Assembly (NCBI GenBank): GCA_963969345.1
Contig: OZ017770.1
Location: forward strand, 11,278,180 to 11,342,179
Length of the DNA: 64,000 nt
Direction: 5' to 3'
Origin: Turbatrix aceti
Taxonomy: Eukaryota; Nematoda; Chromadorea; Rhabditida; Panagrolaimidae
Below the pieces are notes generated by a model that was given only the letters and a program-made list of their open reading frames with translations, made no database searches and was not told the origin of the DNA. Below, in pieces: positions 1-12,366 of the stretch. The translations under genes and the position numbers were made by a program. The first letter of the stretch is position 1. Each line of letters begins with the position of its first letter.

Positions 1-4
1 ACAT

Positions 5-3000
5 CTACCCCTGTGTAAAAAAAGTGAAGAAAGAGTTTAGAACCGTCATGACAGCAAGCTGAACTTCAGAGTTGAGGTAGCTACTGGGAATTAGTTGAAC
101 CACTGTGGGATGAAGGTCGACGAGATGAGTTTCAATCGAAGGCTCTTCGTGACCCGTGTGACGTTTAACGGTCTTGAGAAGAACGCAGATAGCGTTTAGA
201 ACGTTTACGACTTCAATAGACGAACGGTTGGAGAGTGGCCGATATCCACTGGACTGAACAGCACGGGCGTAGTTGTCCAAAATCTAAAATCCACAAAAAA
301 TAATAAAAAATCATTCACAAATGAAAAACTGACTGTTTTACATCGCGCAAGTAGTGAAATGACAGCGTGATTGCCCAGAGATGAGATGCTGGGATTCCCA
401 TCGTTATCCTTATTTGTGGCGACAAGCTGAGATAAAGCCATGAGAGCTCCGAAACTGGTGGTGCAAAGGTCGGTACGTTGGTGAAAGTCTGTTACATCTG
501 TAAATTAAAAAAAAAAGTTAAATAGAATAAAAAAATAATCTTGAAACAAATAAACTCACTTGCGTCCGCGGTGACCATAGAAGCCTTAGAGAGAAGGTCG
601 ACGACAAGCTTTATGCACTCTGGAGGTACCTCGTAGGCATGATTAATGATTTTTTCCTTAATTACGTCGACCATCTGGCAGTCGTAGTATTCGTGTTTCT
701 GTCGGTGTCCAGGCTGACACTGCTTCATCATTTGTGCTCCTGGACAGAATATAAAGCCACTTGCACTGTCAACGATGGCAAGCCAGAACATGGTGAACGT
801 TTTGGGATTTTTGAGGGCAGTAGGTGCGACGATGTCGATAACCTTGAAGAAGGACTGGGCCGCAGCCTCCCACCGCTTGTCACCACAAGATGAAGGCGCG
901 GGTGCGTATCGATGGAGCTGCATGATCTTGCCAAAGGTCTGAAAATAAGAAAAAAATATTTCAGCTCTAAAAATAAAACATCTCACCGATATGACATCAG
1001 CAGCCAAACATCCTTCAAACACTGGTTCCGACTGGCAGGCGCCTAAGAAGCTTTCCACCAGTAAAAACTGGACTTTTTCGCAAAACGCGAACAGATTGTC
1101 GTCAGCGCCAACAGAACATACGGACAAATTGCGCAGCGTTTGGTAAAAGTCGTGTCCATAGTCAGCGTATTTGAGATGGATAAGGTCAGTAGCGACCGAA
1201 ATAGCACGTAGGCAGCCCAGAACACGTTCGTGGACCAGAAGCAAGCCAGTATCTTCGGTCCGTTGATAGAGGCTTTCGGTGGTCGCAAAGCCACAAACTC
1301 GGGTTGCGATATTTGAAAAGCTTGTCAGAATTCGTTTGAAATCCACCGACTTCACAACAGAGAAAACGCTTTCGAAAAGTGGGACGAAGTGTTCAAGAAG
1401 AAGCAGCCACTTGACAATGGCCGGTGTTTGCAGCGTTTCCGGAGTCGTCAAAAGTTCGACGAGATCGATGTAGTGAGTCCATGCACAGATGAGCACGGCT
1501 TTTTGGACCTTGTTCGATGTCGGTTGAACTGTCTTGCCGTCAGTGGCTTGAAGTCGGTCGGAAACGAGCTTGTTAAAGTTCGTCAGTGCACTGCTAGTCA
1601 TCTCAGCGTTGGAAAGACGAATAGTACTATCGACGACGGTTAGATATCGATTGAAAATCTTTGCGGCGTCGTCTAAATTAAGAAGAACAGTAAAAAAACT
1701 GCATAACGCGCAAAACAACTTACTAGGTGAAAAAATATGGTAAGTGGCACTGAAGATACGAACCACACCTGACAGCCATTTGACCACTGTGTCTGCCCAT
1801 TGTTTGGCAGGAGTGTCCCTCGAGTGATGGATGAGAATGTTTTCGTCCTCAACAGGTTGCGCCGACGAATCCGAAGTCTTGTAGCCATGAAGAACGGCGT
1901 CGTAAAATGGAAAAACGACTTCACTCATCATCAAGAGCCAGGATTCTTTATCAAGAACTTCGATATGGGTAGCAACGGTTTGGAGAAACGTATCACAGGC
2001 ACTTCGACGAACAGCAAAACTCGGAGACACGCAAAGCCGGGCGAGACTTCTGAACACGGACAACCATAATTTCTGAATTTCTTTATCGTTATATTGGGAG
2101 CTTCTGTTGCGCATGTGATCCGCTACTTGCCACTAAAAATAGTTTTGCATGTGTTTTTCATTGAAAAATTGAATAAAAACCCACAAGAATGCCAACGGCA
2201 GAAAGAGCAGTATTGGTAGCCAGATACTGCTCACCGTATCCGACAACGACATCCAGCATGAGTTCGAAGCACTCAACGTCCATAGGATGAGCTTCGGCAC
2301 CGATCTTTTCGACAATGGCAAAGCTCTCTTTGATGAGGGTTGCATTGTACGTGTTTAAAACTGTCTGTAGAAAAAAAAAGATGTCAGTCCACGAGCTGCA
2401 CGCCATACGAAGCCCAGGAAGTTCTAAGACTTGCAAAATGGAGTCGATCTTCTTGGATGTATGTTGTGGCAAGGAATCACTGGCAAGAGTGAAAAGCGGT
2501 TTCATAATGAACTCTTGTTCGCTCTAAAAAATAAAAAAATATATACAAATCTTTACAGTTTTAAGAACTCACTTTCAGTTGACTCAGTTCAAGTCCATCA
2601 GCCGTATCCATGTGGTCTTTCAGAGCGAGGACAGTCAGACGATTGACTGATAGGAGCCCGGTGTCACGCAAACGAGAACATTGATGACCGGTCAAATCCG
2701 CAAGCTGTGGCATGATAAGTTGCCAAAACAGTTGGTAGCGCTGGATGTTGCGCACCGCAACTTGAAACAGCATCCAAACAGGGAAAAAAGAAATTTCGCT
2801 GTTTGGAGAAGTCGCGATAACGGCTTGATCGTTGCACAGTTTAACAAGAGATACCATGATATTGCACAGCACATCGTCCGAAGCGGTACCGGTGCGATCG
2901 ACAATTCTCAGTAAAGATTGTTGAAGTTCAGGTGACTCGTAGGTGACTTGCGGAACACCAGCCAAGTTTCTAGGAGTACCTGTAGTCTCCACTGCTTTCT

Positions 3001-5003
3001 CGCCATTTGCATTTGTCAGCACGAACTTTTCCACCCCAGTGAGCCAAAGAAAGTGTTGGAAAGTTGCAAGCAGCACATCCCAGCAGTGGCCAAGGGAATC
3101 TAGGTGACTTTCGCTGATTCTGATGAGCGTCTGGGCAACCAGCACATGTCGAATGGACACCTGAAACTGAAAATCGGCTTCTGAACGTTATTTTGCCAGA
3201 ACATACCTTAACGATTGTGTCCAGAAGAGGAAAAGCAGGAGTAGGGCATTGATAGTTCATTGCGCAGATTTGGAAAACGTCAGAAGTGTGATTAGAAGAA
3301 CTTTTCAACGGGGAACTTGGTGCTGCACACATGAGTTGTTTACGCACGTAATCATCAAAGTAGTTTTCGGGAAAGGCGTTTTGGCAAAGTCCAATGATGG
3401 CAGTAAATGCAGCATGTTTGTCCTCAAACTGACACGCCATGGACAGAACGTTTGTGTAGGCCGCAAGCAGAGTGTTGGAGACGTCATCATCAATGCTGAA
3501 AAATCAGGTGATCATTTACTGTCAGGCAAGAAACAAGTAACAAACCTGGCGTTCAAATAAAACAACAACCCCTTGTAGAGGCTAGTGGTCATGTCACTGA
3601 AGAACGAGCCAAAACCTTCTGCATTTCCATTTTGCTGTCCCACAATGTCGTTGTCAAACGTCCGGTAAACAGAATGGGTCAGCTCTAGTACAATCAGGTA
3701 GGCAGCATCCACAGAGTAGTAGCTCAGAACTTCCGGTGCTTCGTGCTTGTCAAGTTGGTCAGTGTAGAAATATGGTACTGTAGTCAAAGAAGTGATGAGC
3801 GGCACAAAAACGTCTCCGAAAGCAAAAGCCGTAACGGTGTTGAGATTGACATTGGTGTTGGAATCCGTGGAATGCAACAGACTAGGCAGAATATTGTCCA
3901 CAAATTCAGAGATGAATTTGAAGACCACGGAGCGAGATGCAGAATTCAGCGAGATAGCTTGAATAAATGCATAATTTTTAACGATGCGCCGAATCAACTC
4001 CAAAATTAAAACCAGTTTCCACTTGCCAACATTTTTTGCCTTGATAGCGGAATCCATCATTTCGATGAGCTCAGCGCAGTGCTTAATGGCGATTGATGGC
4101 ACATTATCAACGATGGCGTGAAGAATCCGCAGGAAACGCACATAGTAGGGAAATGGCTTGACGATGTATTGCTTGGTGTCGTTGTTGATCGTTGCGATGA
4201 CGGGAGTAAAGAGAAAGTCGCTGGCGAGAGCGTTAAACTGGGGTAGCTTGACGAACACTTTGCCGTTTTTGCAAATGATGGAATAAAAAAGTTCCAGGAT
4301 GAACGTCTGGCGAAACGACTCGGGGATCGTCAACCAAGTGGCCTTCTTGTGCGCCAAAACCAGGCAAAGATCGTTAAACAGACGGTAAGCATCAATGTAG
4401 GCGGGCGACTGAGGATCCACGTTTTCGTCGTCGTCAACTACCTTGAGGAGTCGGTCGAAACACTCAAAAACCAGTCTCTGAACAATAGCAGTAGCTGCGT
4501 TGATGACTTCAGACGATTTTGAGAAAAGAATGCAGATGCAAAGCGAGAGTGCATTGGCAAACAGATCGCCCGACGCAATCGTGCCAAACGAGTTCAGGCA
4601 CTGTAGAATCTTGACTTCTTCGATTTGTCGATGAATGCAACTCTGCAGAACCTCAACGATTCTTTGCATGGAGGTTGAGGGAACGACGTCGTGAAGCAAA
4701 AGGTTGTTCATTGCAGATAAAGAGATTTGTATCAATTTGGCGTCGCTCGTAGTGCATGAGAGGATGAAGGGTCCCAGCAGCTCGGAAGAAAGAACATCCG
4801 AGTTCTGACGGCCATCGGCAACCGCAGAGATACAATTTCGAACTTCTACCATTGCTTTTTCCGCCGACTGAAAAAGTGGGTGTGGCCGAAAAAAGGCAAA
4901 CAGGAAAGAAACTTACAACTTTGACCGCCGAGTGAGACCGATGGCAAGCTGCGTGCAGTTTCCCGTAATCAGCGAGAAGTGCCTCAAGGATCTCGGACGA
5001 CAT
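5..5003 (-). CDS. mon-2: MON2 homologue (Golgi/endosome trafficking scaffold)
   Basis: This gene encodes the large HEAT-repeat protein MON2, a relative of the BIG/GBF Arf-GEFs that works at the trans-Golgi and endosomes in recycling. Ten exons (5003-4917, 4867-3546, 3495-3207, 3160-2573, 2523-2185, 2132-1724, 1672-987, 938-560, 497-334, 283-5) join in frame to 1513 residues; human MON2 is about 1700. Family signatures are the N-terminal DCB-like block and the central ILIHHSRDTPAKQWADTVV stretch, nearly identical across animals. The C-terminal block resembling human EVLFLLKA...YPTLVECI shows that the stop near base 5 is the true end. The start is favoured because TTTTTAG ends one base before the ATG, a typical trans-splice site. 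Several introns are multiples of three without stops, so naive ORF calling would retain them. It follows ST7 on the same strand. The acceptor of exon 4 may be 6 nt upstream. Confidence 0.93.
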
Positions 5004-5012
5004 TCTAAAAAC
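5004..5012 (-). promoter_or_regulatory. Probable spliced-leader acceptor of mon-2
   Basis: On the minus strand a GTTTTTAG acceptor ends one base before the mon-2 ATG, with no cis donor evident between it and the ST7 stop. That spacing is typical of nematode trans-splicing of an operon's downstream gene. It is inferred from position only. Confidence 0.5.
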
Positions 5013-5107
5013 TACAATGAAACATCGTTTACTGACAGCAGTGATAAAAAAATAAAAATCCGACAATACGGATTGTTTCCGACAAAAAAGGCAGAATTAT
5101 ATTATTT

Positions 5108-5113
5108 TTTATT
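5108..5113 (-). terminator. Putative poly(A) signal of ST7
   Basis: AATAAA on the minus strand lies about 115 nt after the ST7 stop and about 105 nt before the mon-2 ATG. This is the arrangement expected between two genes of a nematode operon. Confidence 0.45.
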
Positions 5114-5228
5114 ATTATCTGCAATAACACTGAACGAACACATGGTAGAGATCGAAGATCAATTAAAAAAGTTATGGGCAAATAAAAACCAGTGCCTGCA
5201 TGCGAAATGCAAGATACAAAACAATCGC

Positions 5229-8200
5229 CTACGTTACCAAGGGTGGAGAACTCGAAGGTGGTGGTGTCGCAAAGATGCCAAATCCGGTGCGTGGTATGAT
5301 GGTGAGAGCCCAATCAATAAGTTTTTCCACTATAATGCTGGTAGTTTGAATGGCAGACTCGAGTTCTTCGAGTGTCCGCTTGGGATAGTAGTTGTAGAGA
5401 ATGGAAATCAAAATAACCATAATGCATGTCACAAAGATCAGCACCGTGAGAAAAGACAACTCCCGTTTTGGATATACCGACAGCTTATGCCAATTTGGAA
5501 GGAGTTCGCGATCGGCAGCCTCGGTGCACGCAGGATAGGGGTAAAAAAGATGGCCCCGTTCCAGCGGTGATGGAATAAGACGGAAGGCTGTAAAAAAGTT
5601 GTTAAGTATTTCATATGCATAAAAAATAGAAGAGTTCCTCGGGTTCCAAAAAATATTGTACCATCAAAATTAAACTTACTTCCTTCCCAAGTGCACAAAA
5701 GAAGCTGCAAAGCCCCATCGACTCGTTTCCAGTGTTGCAAATGCCAAAACGCATAAGCTACGGCCTCGGAGTCGCCTCTCTTTAGAATATGCTCAGGGGG
5801 CAGTATGAGCGGCTTCATCTCAAGCAGGTACTTTGGCACATGGGGATTGAACTCAACGGCGCGATGGATGGCTTCGATAGCATTTTGCTCAGCGGATGAG
5901 AGGGTCTTCTTGCCGATAGTCTCAGGCTGGAACTTGTCGGCCACGATTCTTACTTTGAGGAGGGCAGAAGTGTAGCAGATAGTAGCAGACTTTGGCATGC
6001 TGATGTCATCATAACGAGAAAGAACGGCTTGGGCATCGGCGTAGGCTTGTTGTTCCAGAAGAGATTCAATCAGGTTTTCGTGGATGTTCATGACGTTAAG
6101 TTGTGGGAATTCCTTGATCAGGTCCCGCATCATCTTTACGGCTTCACGAATTCTGTTTTGTCGCCGGGCACACATAGCGAGTCGTCGACGAATGTAAACG
6201 AGCACATTGATATCCCTACTCTTGCGGCCAGAATCATTGTCGTATACTCCGTGACACTGGTTGCCTCGATATGTAGAATCCGCGAGCTTGTGTGCTTTTC
6301 TAAAAATGACACTTGCGTTTTTTTTTTAAATTGAATTTTTCCTACTTCAGTGTTTCCTCGGCGTCCGAAATCGTTCCACAATCTTCCTCGGCAAGAAGAA
6401 TCAGTGCGGGTACGCAGTCGGGGTTGTGCTGCAGAGCCTTTTTCACGGCGTCGATCCTAGCAGCTGGGTTACGCTCGCGCCAGGCAATTGACATTTCTGA
6501 AAAAAATTACATATATATGTAAAACATATTAACAAAAAAATTTAAAAACATACGTTCCAAGTCGTCGTGTCCTTCATCGGTTGAACAGGTAAAAAAACTT
6601 TGATGATCCTGGGCAGATAAATTGAGATCATAGAATGTGAGAGGATTTTTGTTTGAGATTTCTTCGAATCTTTTGTACTCAGCGCCACGAAAAAGAGCCG
6701 TAGGGTTACGCCACACTTTACATTCGGGTATGCATCGATTGGCTTCATTTAAATCATCACCGTCGCTATTTTCATCGACAGGGCTATCTACGTTGTTGCT
6801 AAAAAGAGTTTAAAAACAATAGCCAAAAAGTCAGGCAAAAAAATATAATTTTGTTGTCTCAATTATGTGACTAATTCTGACAAAAAAAAGATTACCCATA
6901 AACGAAGCCGTGAATAAGGTGTACGCCAAGCAGGTACAAGAGCGAGAAAACAACAACAAATATTACCCAGACAAGAAAATCAAAAGTATCCGATGCCACA
7001 GGTATAGAAGCCAAAAAAGAACTAAAATCAATTTCGGTGTCCATAATTACCAACCAACACCACTTGAGCTAAGTAAAGTGTCTGAATAGACAAAATTTTT
7101 CAGCGCTGTGGCATTTACAGACACCTATGACAATTCCCAAAGGAAGAAAGACGGTACGCAAATGCAGCTCGCACAATCACAAGAGATCACTGCTAGTAGC
7201 AGCAATAGGGAGCCAGAGTAAAAAAAGAGAAACCAGCCACAAAAAAATTGTTGAGCTTACCACACCTATCAAAGGCGCAGTATACAGGATTGCGTGACAT
7301 ATTAACAAAACTGACAAAAAAATCCAAGGCAAGACAACTTACATGTTAAGCATCATACGCGCGTATTTAAACTTAATTTGAATTTCACCTTTACCATCGC
7401 TATCTCTAAGCTTATTGACATACATGTTGCAATTACAATTAAAAGTATTCGTTGACCAAATACAGGTAGAGTAGCAGGTTGGATGTCAACTGCCTTTTGG
7501 TTACTACGCATACACATTAGTATGCAGCCAATTTAACTACCTATTACCTAACGAGCATTGCCTACGCCAAACGGCAATAACAAGCTTAACACAAGCATGG
7601 CAACTCATATTTTCTATATTTCTCGCGGTGGTATATAATAAAGTACAAAAATACGCAAGTGGTAAGGGGGGGGTTAATATCAAGGTAGGGTAATGCAAGC
7701 GCAGGTTTGAACAAAGCGAGTAGTCGTCAAGTGAAGCTCATGCTTGTGCGGTCGTCAAGTCAGTCAAACGGAAAAATAAATTAGGATAAAATGTCTGTTC
7801 AAAAAAACGAGAAAGAAAAGATTGCGCGCGTGTACTTGGCATTCGCGTTTTGTTTCCATTTCCCTTGCAAAAAGCCTTACCTTTTAAAGTACCACCATTC
7901 GAATATCAAAATAACGCCTGATACCAAACTTGAAGTTCCGGTTAAGGCAACGTAAAACTTTGGTGTAAGATTGTTAAAATAATTTGAAATGCCAAAAACT
8001 GAAAAATAATGTTAAACGTTCATTTTTGTCATTTTGTTAAAAAAATACATGGCCCAACGTAACCCGATTTCCGCGAATTCTTACAATTTCAAGATATGAT
8101 ACATTCTTCCTCTAAATCCTGCTTTAAAATGCTGATTACGTTTTTGCTTGCTAGATGCTTCAACCGAAAACTGCAATCGGTAGACATATTTTAAAAACAC

Positions 8201-8939
8201 AAAACAATAAAACATGATCAAAAAAATTTCAAAATTGACAAAAAAATCATGACACAAATATTACGTCATGTGCGCATAACATTCATTTTGTGCTCCAATC
8301 TTACTTTTAATGTATTCTATGAATAAAATCAAAAAGAACTAAAAATGTAATTTCATGTACGCTGCATAAAATCGCTCAGGTACTAAAATGTTACGTTTGA
8401 TGGCGCTGTTTTTGCTGGAAAACAAAAAAAACATTGAAGAACTGTTACGTCACGTGCGCTTGGTCGGTATTAAGTGTTAAGCGTTGTTTTTAGGCCAATA
8501 CGTTTTTTGCTACGCTCGATTTATGTTATGTGTACGAAGCATCAGGAAAAATGTCACCGGCATTTTGAAAACTATGTTTATATGCATAATGAATATACGC
8601 AAAAAAATCTGTGACTGGAAAAAACAAAATTTGTCCAAAAAGAACGTCATCCTCCCTTCACGAGGCAAAATTTTGAATTTTGTCCAATTTTTAGCCAACT
8701 CACCAAAATTTTTACCGTTCTCAACAGATTCAGCAATTCTTAATGGTCCACGTAATAAATAAATTAAAAATACAAGTAGAAGTGTATAAATAATCCACGA
8801 ACAACTAGAAAGACGATCCCATAACTTGTTAAATCGGGACACCCATATATCATTGTTATTAGTTTGAGTCTGAAAAATATATAAAAATTGGCTTCAGATC
8901 CGTGCAATCTCCCCGTATTCGGGCAAAACTCACCATCAT
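5229..8939 (-). CDS. ST7: ST7 (suppressor of tumorigenicity 7) homologue
   Basis: ST7 is a conserved multi-pass membrane protein with TPR-like repeats; its molecular role is poorly defined, and vertebrate work ties it to matrix and LDL-receptor-related biology. Exons 8939-8934, 8869-8716, 7998-7881, 6798-6554, 6496-6346, 6299-5680 and 5587-5229 give 550 residues (human about 585). Diagnostic stretches are [15 protein letters not shown] with a following TM segment, [54 protein letters not shown] and [18 protein letters not shown]-terminal membrane segment follows YPKREL. Exon 1 is only ATGATG followed directly by GTGAGT, so the start is the least certain part. A segment of about 25 residues present in human ST7 after the third membrane stretch (YGTSFIEQ region) was not found; exons 3 and 4 join in phase without it. 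The 1.08-kb intron 7880-6799 holds a candidate alternative first exon. Confidence 0.92.
6892..7044 (-). CDS. Candidate ST7 alternative first exon or 50-residue membrane microprotein
   Basis: An ATG at 7044 opens 50 codons ending in TAA. The product begins with [10 protein letters not shown] and carries one hydrophobic segment (about residues 24-42, [19 protein letters not shown]). It lies wholly inside an ST7 intron on the same strand. A donor-like GGTAATC two bases before the stop would end the exon in phase 2, exactly the phase needed to join ST7 exon 4 (6798), producing an ST7 form with a different short membrane N-terminus. It could instead be a free small protein or chance. It cannot be an internal exon, because upstream acceptors read into stops. 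I recognise no family. Confidence 0.35.
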   Translation of the reverse strand: MDTEIDFSSFLASIPVASDTFDFLVWVIFVVVFSLLYLLGVHLIHGFVYG

Positions 8940-9412
8940 CGGATAAACTCAAGGGTAATAAAGCTGTCAGAACCAATATCTACCACATTAGCGTCAAAAA
9001 ATCGTCTGAAAAACAAAGGAAATGGCATGATCAAGTCCTGCATTTTATAAAACAGCATGCACAACACGAACAGAAACAAAGCATCCGTCTACAGAACTCT
9101 TGAGGGCGGATGATCAAAGACAATAAGATACTGCAGCCGGTGGGTTATTTCAGCCGGAAAAAGAATGGCAATAATCAATGAAAGAGGAAAAAGTGACGTT
9201 GGCAATAGCACTGAAGATATTAGTTGCTTCCTTTGGCCATTATTTTTTCGTGGTGGGAGCATCAAAGATAATACATAGCGAACAAGCATCAAGTAAACTA
9301 AAAAATGTCTTCTTTTTACTTGTGCTTTGCATTTTGATCTTGGACGCATTACGTGCGATATTGATCGTCGCTTTTATCACTCACGCATTGACATTTCAGG
9401 TGACGCCGCTAC
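8940..9412. promoter_or_regulatory. Divergent intergenic region ST7 / COX10
   Basis: This 473-nt gap separates two genes transcribed away from each other and should hold both promoters. Open frames on both strands here (9089-9349 minus, 9178-9441 plus) look like chance frames. A TTTCAG ending at 9399, 13 nt before the COX10 ATG, could be a spliced-leader acceptor. Confidence 0.5.
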
Positions 9413-11150
9413 ATGGCGTTGCGATTAGGGGTAAATGTTAAACCGTTTGCACGGATTCAGTATGCGGTAAGCTTTAATATCATTTTGTATTTTTATTATG
9501 AATATTGCTTTTTTTCAGAGTTCTGCAGCTGCAGCTGTTGCCACTGAATCACTGGATAGTTCGCGGATTTCACAGCGGCCTATCCCGAAATCCAACATGA
9601 TTCCCATACCTTCGTCGAGAAGTTCGAAGCTCAACCTGGTATATCGCAAAACTCTCGCTGACGATTGGAATAAAATGACGCCAAATGGACTCGTAAATGC
9701 TTATTTGCAGGTTTGTGAGTTTATATATGAATGTCAGAAGGCTTTTTAAAAGGCGTACCAATTTTTGAAGAGTATTTGAGTCAAATTGCTAAATTTTTAT
9801 ACGTGGCGCCTTAAATTTGACGAAGAAGCTTGTTGTAGTTGCATTAGCGATATGTCAATGTTAGAGACAGCATAATTTTGGTAAAAAATACTACCGTCAA
9901 TTTTTTTCTATTGTACTATATTTTAAGGTTTTCTACGTTGCTTACAAAAGCAAACGTTTTACCGGAGTAACTATCGTTATGTTATTTTCGGAGTGAGCAA
10001 TGTACATTTTTTTATATTAATTTTCGACTAGGCTATACTGTATTTGAGTTTTACCAAAGTTTCAACATTTTAGTTTTTACTTGATAGGTGACCAAAAATT
10101 ATTCAGTGATTGATAAATATTAATTTATCCTATTCGATTTCAGTTATCTAAACATCGCTTGACGATGCTGATTACATCGACAGCCATTGGCGGCTTCCTG
10201 ATGTCACCTGCTGCCTTTGACTTGAAGCCTTTTGTCGCGTGCACCGTTGGCACTACTTTGCTGTCAGCGTCTGCGAATGCGTGCAATCACCTTTTGGAAG
10301 CCCCTTACGATGCCCAGATGAAGCGAACCCAGTCAAGGGTGCTTGTCATCCACCGGTTTTCCCCACTGAATGCCCTCATATTTGCCAACGTCACCGCGCT
10401 TACAGGTCTTGGCATTCTGTGGGCAGGGTGCAATCCTTTGACCGCGGTGCTTGGTATCCTAAACATCGGCATCTACGCCGGTATCTACACTCCGCTGAAA
10501 CGGTACCACATTGGCTGCACCTGGGCTGGTGCTGTCGTGGGGGCAATTCCTCCCCTAATGGGCTACGCTGCACTCACCGGCACCATCGACGCTGCGGGAC
10601 TTGTCTTGGCTGCTATTTTGTATTCCTGGCAATTTCCACACTTCAATGGACTAAGCTGGAATCTCCGAAGCGACTATAGCAGGGCGGGGTACCGTGTCAT
10701 GTGCGTCACTGACGAGGGGTTGTGCCGAAGGACAACTCTCAGGTAAGTGAAAAACGTCATTGACATTTTTTACCTGAAGGCTTGCGTTATAGGTATGCGT
10801 TGGCATTAATCGGCTTATGCTCGGCTGCGGCCCCGCTGACAAACTTGACAACCACTACTTTTGCTCTGGACTCTCTGCCCCTCAACCTGGCCATGCTTTA
10901 CCTCTCGTACAAGTTCTACCGAAACCCGGATGCAAAAACCGCAAGAAATCTGTTTCGGTATAGTCTCATTTATCTGCCGCTTCTCATGGTCTTCATGGTG
11001 ATCAGTAATCGCGGTCGCAACGCGGATCAGGTTAAACCTGTCGTTTCGCCTTTATCTAAGCATCCTTTGTCTGCTTATCCTTTTCCCGGCATGCTGACGG
11101 TTGTACCTTCACCTGTAGACGTTAACGTTCGTCCGAAGATGACGTTTTAG
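9413..11150 (+). CDS. cox-10: COX10, protohaem IX farnesyltransferase
   Basis: COX10 is the inner-mitochondrial-membrane prenyltransferase that converts haem B to haem O, the first step of haem A synthesis for cytochrome c oxidase. Exons 9413-9466, 9519-9710, 10144-10742 and 10793-11150 join to 400 residues (human 443). Both UbiA-family motifs are present: the first prenyl-diphosphate site near residues 130-148 (NHLLEAPYDAQMKRTQSR) and the second region from about residue 197 (YTPLKR, then VVGAIPPLMGY). WQFPHFNGLSW follows, typical of haem O synthases. The N-terminus is basic and Ser/Ala-rich, as for a mitochondrial targeting peptide. The 433-nt second intron is long for this window. AATAAA at 11219 is a plausible poly(A) signal. 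Confidence 0.95.
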
Positions 11151-12366
11151 TTTTTTTACATAAATTTGTTTGCCTTTTTTGTTTGATTGTTATTAGAGTT
11201 TTGGTAGGCTAGATATGAAATAAATAGTCTATATTTTTTGGTGTGATGAGTCAAACGACGACTTTGACATTCGTGTTTATTTTTTCCATATTTTTTCGTG
11301 TGAAAATATGTAGCAATTGCTCGCTCAGCCTGGGTTCATGTACGTACAAAAAACTGAATACAAATTATTCCCTCGCACACCGAATTAAATATATACTTTT
11401 TGAATGCGTACAAAAATATATCTAGGATTGTATTAATATACCACAGCGCGCGATGTTCATTGTTCAATTTTGAATTGTATTTTTTTTGCACAACAAATGC
11501 TATTTTTTTTATCAATTAAATGAAAAATATACAAAATGCGTCTCAAAATGTGGGATAATGTTTTTTGTCACAAGATTTACGTTCTGTTATTTTTCTGGAT
11601 GTAAACATTTTATGTTGTACTTGTTCCAACAAAGTAAAGTAGGCAGGTCGGTATGTACCTAGGCCTAAATTGTTGCCGAGAATGAAAAGGTATGTGTATA
11701 GAATCGGCGGCGTGCACGCCTCAAAGAAAGCAGGAATTGAGGCTTGGAGCAAAAAAAAGACACAGAAAAACTAGTTCACACTTATGAGTTATTACCCTCG
11801 CATAAGCGCTTTTTAACTATTTTTTGTACATTAAATGAGGAACAAAAGTTTGCTGTTAAGATTTTAGAAAACCGGCTTGTGGCCCCAGGCTTCTAACGGG
11901 TAAGTACGCGTTACATTAGCGTATATTTGCTTCTTGAGTTCCTTGAGGCTAACGAAAACGAGTCTGGTGGTTGAGTGATGCTTCTTTGACATAATCAATT
12001 GAACTACATATTCTGACAACTGTTAAAGTTAAAGTTTTTAGATTTGCTTTGTTTTACTTCATACACGCACCTTACCTTTGATACTTACGCACTCCTTTTT
12101 TGACATATAAACTGCCATTGCACCTTTTTAATCAATACCCTTTTCTCTAAATGCCAACTTATTTCAAGCCATTTAGTTATTAAAAAGTAAAGCGTTACAC
12201 CTGTGCGGGCCGGTCCCGCAAGAGTGTTACCCACTGTCATCTTAATTTTGGTTTTTAAACAGTATTTTGCAAGATTTCTTAGTTTATTTTATACGCGTGA
12301 AGTTTTTCATCATCATAAAAATACCGTAATTTTTTTTCAGTCACAATTTTTATTTGAAAAAAAATT
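11151..12366. other. Intergenic, COX10 to orphan gene
   Basis: This 1.2-kb AT-rich gap holds the COX10 3' UTR with AATAAA at 11219-11224 and long T/A runs. A tttttttcag at 12331-12340, 26 nt before the next ATG, is a likely splice or trans-splice acceptor. I see no gene in it. Confidence 0.5.

Noticed and set aside
9178..9441. Hydrophobic 87-codon plus-strand frame upstream of COX10
   Set aside because: It overlaps the COX10 start and an opposite-strand frame, has no splice partners or family features, and its hydrophobicity follows from T-rich sequence.
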